Assembly (NCBI GenBank): GCA_949710005.1
Contig: OX453282.1
Coordinates: forward strand, 6,603,465 to 6,667,464
Direction of reading: 5' to 3'
Source: Ricordea florida
Lineage: Eukaryota > Cnidaria > Anthozoa > Corallimorpharia > Ricordeidae
DNA length: 64,000 nucleotides
This document shows, in pieces, positions 1-11,876 of this stretch. Below the pieces are notes generated by a model. The model was not told the origin of the DNA, ran no database searches, and saw only the letters and a list, made by a program, of their open reading frames with translations. Numbering within the stretch: position 1 is the stretch's first letter; every line of letters begins with the position of its first letter. The translations under genes were made by a program, and so were the position numbers.

Positions 1-2136
1 ACCTTGACCAAGAAGCTGTCAACGCAGCAATGGCCGAGCCGGCCGAGGAGGGAGCTGGAGCGGACGGTGGTACCACCGCCGCCAGTACTAGTACTTCACC
101 GCCACTGAAAAAGAAGGAGAAAAAACCAAAGAAAGTACGTCAGTTTTATATTCATCCTTCATTGAAAAGGTGCAAAGCGTATGGGAGGGTTCGCCGTGAA
201 CAAATATGCTTTAAATGTGATCAATCGAATCTAACAGCTACTGTGTCATGGTGACGTAGGGGGGTGGGGAGTGTAGGGGGTGCGCACACTCCCCTCCCCA
301 CCCCACGAGGTGACTTGCGGCTTTCTAATAGAAATAGTATTCAGCCAAAAAAATTAAAAAAAAAAACTATGCGATTTATTGGAGTCGTAAGCCTTCTCCT
401 TCGTTTTTAACTCGTGGAGCTTTAGCTCAAGAACTATCATGGTGGATGGGGAAATCAGGATGTCACGCGAAAACGATAGAGTATTCGGAACCCAATCGTC
501 TCAAGATCGTCGAAGGGTTCTTATTCGGCGACCAATCAAAATTTGGAATATTCCACGTGATCTATGCGTGTTCGGCTCAAGTTCGGAAACGTGCAGGGGG
601 ACTAGACACGTAGCCCTTTTTGCCCCGCGAGCTTACCTAACAATTTGTTTACGTGACCCATCAGTTACGTCATTCCTTAGAGTTGGCCCCCACTCCTAAA
701 AAAAATGGCATATAATTCATGGTAGGCCACCAAATAGTCACCAAATATAGTGTTTACAGGGGTATACAAGGGTTTACAAAGGTATATCCTTGTAAAACCT
801 TGTATACCCCTGTAAACTGACTATATGGTGGTCTACCATGAATTATATGCCAAAAAACTTCTGGAGCCTCCCCTGTGACGGAGTCGTTATTTGAAGAGAA
901 GAGCGATGTGGCCCACTGAAAATCAGACTAACTGACTAGCGAGAATAGTTTCGGCTTGCGTTTATCCATCTTACTCCGTCGCCTAAAATACTGTTATTAA
1001 AGTGAATTTCTGTAAATCGTGCTAATTGAGATGCGTTCGTGTAACTTTTTAAACAACTGTTCTTTTGAAAGATGTATTTTGATGTACTGTCACAGGCAAT
1101 CTCGGTAAAAGCAAATCCAGGCTTTCCCAATAGGAGTCGAACCTACGACATTTTGATTACAAGTTTGGACGCTCTGCCACTGAGTTTACTAGACTCGTGG
1201 GAGCAAGGCCATTAAAGTAGGATCGTGGTGCAAGTTTTCCAGACTTAAAGATTCACCGTCTACATTATTCAACAACTAACTTTTAGTCTTCTCTTTTGTG
1301 TCTGTGAGCCAGATTCTTTTAAACGCATTTTAAAGAAACCGAATAACCATTAATACAAAAAAAGAGTTTTTCTTGTACGTTGATTGGTCTATATAAGACG
1401 TCTACCTAAATGGTCCAATCCTCCTTTATTGCAATAGAACAGCTGACATGACAAATTTAAGAGTGCCTTTTTTTGGTGTGATCGGGATTTGGATTTGTGA
1501 TCCGAGATCACACTGATCATGGCGCATCAAAGGGAGCGATAAATCCTTGTAAAATCCGATATGTCCCGATAAATCCGAGACACACGGATCAAGGCGCAAG
1601 AAAGGAACCAATAAATCGACTCTGGACAAGGATTTATCGATCCCTTTGGCTGTTTGGTGCGCCATGATCAGTGTGATCTCGGATCACAAATCCAAATCCG
1701 GTTCATACCAAAAAAAGGCACCTTCAGTCAGTCAGTTATATTTTCACTGAGGATAATTAGGAAATTGAGGATCTGACAAATTTCAAATTCAAATTCAGAT
1801 TTATTAAAATCACTTTTACCTAACAAGTAACAAAAAGATTCACTTATCCGCAAATAACATAAGCCAAAATAGCTCGTAGAAAAACTTAGTATTTACAGGA
1901 TTAGTAAAATACAAAGATGTACCAGCAATTGATGTATAATAGGTTTAGTAAAAATGATTAAAAATTCAAATGGTTCATGCTAGTTGATCGCACCACGTTT
2001 AAGGGTTTTGATGAGAGTGTTGACGTCAACATAAATTTCCTCTTGAAAAAGAAGTTTTAGTAATCTGGTTGAAGGCATTTCTTACAGGATGTTTTAGTTT
2101 TTCACGGAAAGATTCCGGTAATTGACTCATTATTCC

Positions 2137-2175
<39 letters not shown>

Positions 2176-5100
2176 CATAATAATAATAATCATAATAAAC
2201 TTTATTTGAGTGTGAACTGTATCTAGCACTTACGTACTAATTGGGGACACTGTAAAGCACAAATGAAATCAAATTAAATCAAATCAAATGTTGGTTTTTG
2301 TGGAGAGGGGAAATTAAAGCAGGAGTACCCGGAGAAAAACCTAAGAAATTGCGATTAACGAATTGGAAGGAACAGCTTCAAAGGTGAAGATTTAGTTTTT
2401 ATAGGTAATCACATGATTTCGAGTGCAATTTGGGATAAATCAGCACGAGTAAATTTTTCAAAGGCTAACCAAATTGCACGAGCCCGTGGGGCGAGTGCAA
2501 TTTGTAGTCTTTGAAAAATTTACGAGTGCTGATTTATCCCAAATTGCACGAGACAAATCAAGTGATTACTTGTTAATAGTATACATGCAAAAATTTAATT
2601 TCACCTTTCTGCACTCAATTTCAACTTTTTGCACTCAATTTCAATTTTCTGCACTGTTTGGGATTAATTGACGTGCTCTCAGCCAATGAGCATGCTGAAA
2701 TTTTTGCATGTATATTATAAGTATAGGTAATAGCATGGTTTGTAGTGATATTTGGTATAAATACCACGAGGGATATTTCAAAATTGTTGTACGTAATTTC
2801 AAGAGCCGTTAGGCGAGTGAAATTTGAGACAATTTTGAAATATCTCGAGTGTTATTTATGCCAAATATCACGTACAAATCATGCTATTATTTGTTTATAC
2901 TACTACTTGCAAAAGGTTTGTAATTTTCACATGTAGGTATTTCAAATTAAACAGAAATACCACTGCTCTTAGCCAATCAAATTACAGAAATTTCTCAGGT
3001 AGTAGTATAACTAAAGAAACTGGCGCTGCGTCGTTGGAAAATTGAAAACACTTAACAAATGAGCTTATCATAATAAACTGTACCACCGTAAAATTCATCA
3101 GAGCGAATGACGAAGGCCTAACACTACGAATTAAACTTTAACGTTGCTCCAATCTTATTCATACTTGTCCAAAACTCTGACAAATTTATACACAGCATTG
3201 TATTAAAATGCATTGTGTTATATTGTGTCGTTCTAGAATGCATTGTTGAACTATTGTCATGGCCATATAATACAATACAATGCAATGCATCAATTTGTCG
3301 GAGTATTCGACAACCCTCATCTTATTGTGGTACAACGTACTCCATCAATTTGAGAAACTTATGTCTGCCTCCTTATGTTTATATTTTTTTGTTGCCACAC
3401 TTGTTAGGACGCGATTCGTAGATCTTTTCGAGCAGTGGGTAAAGCCGTTCGAGCAACCAGTAAATTTAAAGAAGAAACCAATGTAAGTACTGTAAGGTTA
3501 AACATGAACTTCCTATTAACCTTCTAAAGACAGTAAACAGTGAACATGGTTAATAAAAACTCGTAAACATTTTTAAATAAAAGAAAAACTGGGTCATAAC
3601 ATCAAACTGATTGACTCACTGAGTGACCGATTGACTTGCTGACTGACTGGTTGATTGAGTGATTTTCTGACTGACTGACTCTCAGACTAACTGGTTGATT
3701 GACTTGCTTGCTGACTGACTGTTTGATTGAGTGTCTCTGGTTTGCTTACTGTCGTATTGACTGAGTACGTCACTTGGTAACCAAGTGAACGATTCACTAA
3801 ATGACTGACTGACCGATCGAGGGCTTAACCGACTGTTTGGCTGATAAGCCGATGGACATGCCCACTGTCTGACTGATGCATTGACTAAGAAACTGACTGA
3901 CTAAGATCCTAGGTGACCAGCTGAATGACTGACTGACTGATTGATCTTTTCGGTGACCAAATGACTGTCTATTTGATCTTCTAACTGACTGTCCAACTGA
4001 CGGATGCATTATCGGTTACGCGGTTCAACTTTAAAATCTAAACAACAGACAGGTCTAAGGATTGAATCTTTGTGAATGTCCTACTAACTCATATACATTA
4101 AACATCAATACTTAAACGCTAAACCAGTGATAACAATGATATAAAAGTCTGTCTCAATCACAATATTATTAAACAAAACAAAGAACAGATAATTCTTAGA
4201 GTGTGTTCCTTTGCTATCATCCGGATCTGGATTTGTGATCAGAGATGACTCAGATCATGGCACATCAAAGGAACCGATAAATCCACTCTGGAAAAGGATT
4301 CATGGGTTCTTTTGATATGATATGATCAGAGTAATCTTGGATCACAAATCCTGACCCGGATCATGGCAAAGAAACGCATCCTTAGTTTGAATTCGTAGCT
4401 ACGCCCGATCTATTTTGAAAAATTATTTTCCACCTTTTCCGATGAACTATTCATGAGATAGTTTTGCAGCATTTAAACAAATTGGTGTTGAGAAAGTATT
4501 TGGCTCGTATCGATGAAAATTAAACCGCCGAGGCTTGTGTTGCTGTGGAGAGGAAGAGAAACACATTTCGCTTCCAAGATCCGTTCATTCGCTCAAAAGT
4601 ACAATGGATGTGGCCCTTAGCAACCAGCTTGGCTGTCACTCAATTCCCTAACAACAGAGCAAAAACTACCTGCACAAATATGAAACTGAAACTTTGTTAA
4701 GGGGGAGGTACAGCTTATGAGTGAGATTGCTTATTTTTGATTTCTATAGTTTCTCAGTCACGAGAAAGCTGAATAAGCGCTGATTCAGCAACAAGGCTGG
4801 TATCCTCTGAGGTATTATTATGCGAAAAACTGAAGTGCGTTCGTTTCCAATGGTAGCTCCGTTTGCAGCGAACCGAACTGCAATGTGGGAAGTCTTGGAC
4901 TCCGTCCAAGGCGCACCAAAGAAAAAAAGAGGTGTTACTGTTGCTTTACAACATGTGCAACTAGTTAGACCTTCACGTGGTTCGGATTATCGCGTAGAAT
5001 TGGCAGTCACGTCTTCAATCCGGAAACCTAAAAAAACTACCGAGGACGCAACGAGCCTATATTGTGACCAGCCTTAGTGCAGGACTGGAGTTCAATCATT

Positions 5101-8100
5101 CAACTTGTCAGTAACCATATTATCCACGTTTAACATATCCACATGAAAAAGTGCGCCATACGAATGCATTGTAATTGCATTGTTTTTTCTTACCCTTTCT
5201 TCTTTTCTTTCTACAGGAGGAAAGAGGTGGGAAGAAAAAGAAGAAGCAAAAACTGGCAAGGGAGCTGTCGCGATGTGTGAACTATGTCTCTAGTGTGGGT
5301 TTCAAGGGATTTGACCATGCAAAGGAAAATTGTACGTGACAATACTAAATTTTATACTGAGTTTTGAGCAGTTTAATACCGTGACATTATGCTTTGTGAC
5401 TGACGAGTTTGCCCGGCGGAAATACCTTGTTTAGCGGGGGCACTGGCTAAAACTCTCTCCTCGACTGAAGCTCCGCCAGAAATTCGGCGCCCTTTGGAAA
5501 CCCCGGTGAAAATGTTCGGGTCGGCTTCAATGATAGTTTAGTAGTGTGAGCGTGTTTGAGAACTGAGAACATCGGTTTTTCTAACCTTTCCTAGATATGA
5601 TAGATATGCCAAATATTAATATACTGCGCAGCGCGGACGTCAATACGATTTGTCATCTTCAAAGAACATCGGAGCAATTGGAATTCTTTATATTTAATGC
5701 TTTTGTTTTGTCCCGGTTGTAAAAACAGACAAGTTCTCCCAAATGTCCTCTTTCGTGGAGACCAAGACAGCAAACCTGGTGAACAGCCAGGGTGCTGACT
5801 TTGTACAGTACAACAAGAGGCAACTAAGTCGAATCTACCCGGCCGGGGGAAGAGTGGACTCTAGTAACTACAATCCGCAGTTGGCCTGGAGTGCAGGCTG
5901 CCAGATTGGTAAGTGATTACGCGGTCACTTTGAATGTAGGAGACCTGCGATTGAGGGTTAATTAAGTCTGTTGAATCCCTCACATAGATTGAAACTTGAA
6001 CGATGTACTTTAAGTAACGCTCCGGCTGAGAACGATAGCAGCAACGGCAACGGAATGCATGGAATCCTTTTTCCCAACCACAGATAATTGGCTTAACTAA
6101 TTAAAATGCAGCATTCTGATTGGCTAAAACCTTTAAAAAGCGATTTTTCCCCGATTTAGCTCGATTTTGCCGTCGGAAATGCCGAAAATAGGAAAAATAG
6201 GCCCCGACCTATTGTCTTGCAATTTCGTACAACATTCGTATGTGGGGAACACTACGATTTCCGCCCACGAAGGTTCAGATCACCGAAGTATCACATTACA
6301 CAAAGAGTGAAAGCCATTTCATGAGCGTAGATTGACGGTTTTTTTCGCCTTTTTTCAGTCTAAAACGTACAAATATCTGTAAATATCACATCTCAGTTGT
6401 AAGTAGTTGTATATAGTTCTTTTTTGTGCAATATTCGAGTGTTTCTCCATGTCGTTTTCGGCTTCGTGTTGTTGTTCACGCCACGACGAGTGGAAGCATG
6501 GCAAGGTCGTTTCAAAGAAGCTGTGACTCTGCACTCCTGAGGAATATTCAGTGTTTGTTCCAGACCAAAGATGGAAAGACCGCAAGAGGAAGATTTGTAT
6601 ATATTGTCGGTCAAGGTTGGAAATGGAAGCGAAGTGCAGTAGGCTTGAGGCAATAAGAAGGTGACAAAAAAGTCGAATAACAATAGATTTCTGCCTTCTC
6701 TCATTTCTGATTGCTGCTGTGTTTGTATCGTGTTGTGCATATTCGCTTGGCGAACATCTTTATTTGAATAGAAAAAGTCACTTAAGGTTGTAGCAATGAA
6801 CTTTGTGGACAGTTTCTTCTGGCAGTTGGTTTTTCAGTTTCTAAAACCCGAAGATCTTGTTGATGTCGCAGGCGTGTGCTACTCGTGGTGGATATTGGTG
6901 TTTAGAGGAAGCTGTAGAAAGCTAATCATGTCAAAGGTATAGCCGACACAGAGAACTTTTACCAGAAACTACCTCTGCAGATGTTTGTTCGTATTCGCAG
7001 CCTAAATTTGAGTGGAACAACAATCTCATCAGAGAATTTTTTTTTTACTTGCGACGGCTGCAAAACATCTCGGGGTTCTGCAGATCAAAAGATGCGAGAA
7101 TATCTCCGAGGACGCAGTCTTCCGCGCAAACGACTCCTTGCAACGCCTGGAAAGTGTAAACATTTCGTTCAACTCGGAGTTCTGGCTATCGCATGTCTGT
7201 GCTCGTATGAGTCAATTACGGATATTTGCTTTTGATGAGATCAGCCTAGAATCAAGGGAGATTCTGTTTCTCAACAAAACCTTTCCGCGACTTAGAAATG
7301 GGGACATCGAGGTATATTCACAGGAAACTGGCGGAGATTACTTTTGGGAAGCGGCGGACATCGTAGGCGAGGCTTTTTATGAGTGAGCGGACATTGTACT
7401 TGGCCTCATTTTTAGTGTACATTATCGTTTCTGTTTCAAATTGTTGAGTAATTGTAGAAGTCAATGATTTACAAATATGTCATGTTTTGATGAAAGCAAG
7501 GTTTAATCACCATTGTTTGTCCAGGTGAAGCTCAGAAATCGGTGTTCCCCACATATGATTTTTTTTATACTTCACCTACGTAAAGGTTTTTATGTAATAA
7601 AGACGTAACTTATGTTTTTAGTCTTTGAATCGAGCTTTTGGTTCTTTAACTTTACGAATAAATGTTTGAATTTCGCGCTAATAGCGATTTATCCAATGAA
7701 GGAGCTCAGATTAATTGAATTATCACTTTTCCTCGCGCCGGGCAGCAACGGTTTCTGTTGCCGCAGGCCTATTGTTTCTGCTATCGTCCTTAGTCGGAGC
7801 GTTACTTAATAGACATGTGAGTGTTTTACTTGGAATTGCACCACTCGTAAAGTTCATACCAAACTACATCCGGGACCATAGTGGTGTATTTTCCATGACC
7901 TAACTTGTAAGGAAATCGATGGCATCATTTCCCGCCTTGCACGCTTCAGTTTGTGTACAAAGCTGCCAAAAGAGCGTTTTAACGTGTTTTTGTTTATATA
8001 ATAAAAAGAAAATTACACGTTTGCTCGAAGATATGAATGTTATGTTCTCGTTTGCTAAGCCCACTCGTGAGATAATTCATATCTTCTCGCCACCGTGTGA

Positions 8101-11100
8101 TATCCTCTATTTATTGATGCATGGTAGAAAAATCTTGCCAAGGTTGTTACAATTGTTGATTAAATCACCATTAAACTTCATGTCGTCAGCACAAAGCGCG
8201 GGAAAATCCGTGCAAGCTTACCGGGATTGGAGTCGGGTTATCTTCTGGCTGGAGAAAGTCGCGTTAGATTCTTCACCACTTTTATTTGTTTCAAGTCAAA
8301 ACCAAATCAGTTGCCTGAGATAATACATGTAACTGTTAATTCGATTGCAGTGGCTCTTAATTACCAGACTGATTCCGATCCCATGCATCTAAACCAAGGA
8401 AAGTTCAGACAGAATGGACGAGCGGGCTATTTGTTGAAACCAGAGATACTTAGGGACCGTAAGTACAAGGTCTTCCAGTCACACTAGCCTGCAAAACAGC
8501 TGTATTTTTGCGTTGGTCGAATGCGAGGTCTCATCAAGCGTAAGGTCTGGAGCGAGGGTGAAAACGTAGACTGAGACTGGGGAGAGAAGCTAAAAATACG
8601 GACTGTCCGCTTTGCATATATTTAATTCGTCTCGAATTTCCCATTCGTCCAGCAACGGGAAATTCCCATTGGCTAATTATGATGAGAGATGTCAAGTAAT
8701 GTTTATAACACCTCTTCAGAGATATTCGATACCGTGTCATAATTACACAAGCTACCCGATTCGCGTGATTTGGGTATGCTCTCGATAGAATTGGGATTTG
8801 CTTTAAAATCCGAGCAGAAGGAAGTTGTTAAGTCGCTCCTAAAACCTAAGGATGTTTATGGTGTGCTGCCAACGGGCTTTGGTAAAAGCCTTGTTAGTTC
8901 TATCAACTATCAATGGACAAATCGCAGATCGCAGAATTTTGGTTTCCATACGTATATGATCGCGCGATTGCAACTGATCGTCCGCGATCACGATCGCAGA
9001 CTATCGCAAAAGTGTGTTTCCAAATGATCGAAGACGATCACAGAACTTTTTAAGATCTGCGATCCGCGATCTTCTGCGATCTTTATAGATATATAGATCT
9101 TTATAGAAAGTTGTCAGTTGATTATTGAAACCTCAGCGACATTTTTTAACCCCTTGCTGGTTAGAACGAATTCGTTATATGGAAAACTGACAGTCGGTTT
9201 TTCTCTCGTCTCACACGCCCTGCGGGCGCGTGAGAAGAATTCGCATATTCGCAAAACGAAAATGAAAACCGACTGTTTTGCAGTCCACAGCCACACTAGC
9301 AACGCATGCCCTGTGACTGCGCTGTGGGAAAACTATGCCCCCAGAAATGATCACTATGCAACTTCTCCATTCTATATCAAGACACTGACTAGCAAACTGT
9401 TGATAAAAATTGAGAAAAGCATCATCTTAAGGGAACTGAATCGATGCAAAACAGAATACTCTAAACTAAACTATTAGAAGGTGTGTTCATCTCTGGCCAA
9501 AGGCTGACGTTCGAAGCACTTGAAAACATGGAGTTTATTTTTAGTGTCGTAAAATGAGGCATATTCTTCCCCGACGTAATTATATATTAAACTAGTCATA
9601 GTTGTCACTAAATCTGCCCCCGACTTTGTAAAAACTGAATGAAGACTGCATGTGGTTGTCCATGTATTTGTTATGAACCTTTGAAATGTAGTTTTCGTTT
9701 GAGAGTTTGCGAGTGCAAATTCCTTGTTGTGTTTGTGTTTTGTCAATTATCACACTTTGTTTCTTGGGTTAATGGAAATCCTCATACATATCGTGTTTAG
9801 GATGGGTTTACATTATAGCTTGGAATGAAATAAGAAAGCTTGGAATGAAATCGTGACGACTCGTTGCCAAACTTGCCAAACCCAGTTTGCGCGGTTGCTG
9901 AGCCAGGCGCACATGCTGAAAATTAACCGGGACCACCGTGCGCGCCTATTTTCGTCAAATCGAGAAAATTTTTGCATACTAACACTACGACCATACGATA
10001 CTTCTTATTTACGCGGGGAACATTAGGGTGCCTCCTCGGGTTCCGGCCTCTGGGCCGGAACCCGGCCGGAACCCTGCGGGGGCAACAAAAACTGAAATGT
10101 AGGGAACATCCGGCGAAAGAATCAATTTAGAGATAAATTATCTCTATATTTTACTTTACTAATCAAATGCCTAAAATTATTTAGCATATCTGTTCAGAAA
10201 ATGAAGATTATGGGTGGTGATATTATAATCTTTTTCCTTTCAGCCTCAGTCAAGTTTAATCCACTCACCAAAACGGAGATTCCTGGGATTCAGAAAGTGG
10301 TCGTACGAATAAAGGTTTTTAGCTAACACCATATGCATACGCAGTAAAATAAACAATTTGCTAGTACGTTATCGTAGAAAATGTTAACTAAAAAATGAAA
10401 AAGGTAGAACCCCACTGTGTAGTAAAATAAACAGTACCATAGTACAGTACTGTTCAGTAGCTTTACAAAGAATGGTCACACTGCATGGTTTGATCCACAG
10501 ATGAAAAAGTTAGAACCACACTGTATAGTAAAACAAACAGTACCACAGTACAGTACTGTTCAGTAGCTTTACAAAGAATGGTCACACTGCATGGTTTGAT
10601 CAACAAATATATAGTAAAATAATAACATCGCATGTAATAGTTTTGAACGTGTCTTCAAAACATTGTGTTGACTGGTGTAACCTTCGCCTTGCCTCGTGTA
10701 GTAAAAGTACTTCAAGTTAGATTGGTTTGCGAACTCAGTTGCTTTTAAACTTCACTGTCTTATCACTAAGCAAACCGAGTGGAAGCCCTCATCCCATTAT
10801 GCTTTGTTTTATCTTTGCTAGGTTATCTCTGCTCAACAACTTCCCAAACCTGAAGGCCAAGGAACGAAGGGAGAGGTGGGTTAACCAAATAGTTGAAAGG
10901 GGGGGGAGGTGGGCAAGATCAAGTTTGTTAGCGGTAATATGGGATGGGTCTGAGGGAGTTAAGAGATCTAAGGGAGAGGGGAGGGGTGGGTAATCCAAAC
11001 AGTTAAAGGGGAGTGGGGGAGGTGGGCAAGGTCAAGTTTGTAAGGGGTAATATAGGATGAGACTAAGGGAGTTAAGAGAACTAAGAGAGAGGGGAGAGGT

Positions 11101-11841
11101 GGGTACACCAAACAGTTGAAGGGGGGAGGAGGGCAAGGTCAAGTTTGTAAGGGGTAATATAGGATGGGACTAAGGGAGTTAAGAGACCTAAGCGAGAGGG
11201 GAGAGGTGGGTACAACAAACAGTTGAAGGGGGGAGGGCAGGGGAGCTCTAGTTTATGAGAGACTTTGCACTTTTGCTATTCCAATGTTACAAGGCCACAG
11301 CCTCGTTTTTATTGAGAAACCAACCACAAGTCCTAAACACAAGAATCATTATATACCTCTTACTAACCGAGTTCGAGGTCCGTACTGTAAGTTACGGACC
11401 GAGTCTTTTCCGCTCGGACTTATGGCCCAAGCGCGAGGCTCACGGGCCATAAATCCGAGCACAAAAAAACTAGGATCCGAGGAAACGAGGTTTGTAAGAT
11501 ATTTATCATATCACTGGAGACATTTTGGCGACCAAAACAAACTTTTTTGTCAGTGAAGTACGGCCCGCTAAATCGACCAATCAAGGCGCGCTACTAACTG
11601 AGAAATATAATAAATGTATTTTACAAGCCAGCCGTGATGTCAGCGTTTTTCTGTTGTTCTTTCGCAGGTTATCGATCCTTATGTTAAGGTGGAGTTTCAC
11701 GGTATACCGGCTGACAATGCTTCGTTTAAAACCAAAGTGGTTAAAGATAACGGTACGACACTTGCTCATATGTTAGTAGTAGATAGATTTTAATGTCAGG
11801 ACCTCCCCTGAATCCTCTTCGGAGAGTGGGACCTCTTGTTA

Positions 11842-11876
<35 letters not shown>

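Noticed and set aside
439..699. 86-codon plus-strand frame after the first PLC exon
   Set aside because: Intron sequence without domain or splice context; length is within chance for six frames.
1118..1200. Functional tRNA-Thr(UGU) gene on the minus strand
   Set aside because: Acceptor strands do not pair and the anticodon stem is poor, so a SINE head is more likely.
3797..4009. Minus-strand open frame with repeated SVGQS-like peptide
   Set aside because: It is the translation of the TGAC simple repeat.
4820..5077. 85-codon plus-strand frame in the first PLC intron
   Set aside because: No recognised motif, no splice partner, and it ends before the true exon at 5217 in another frame.
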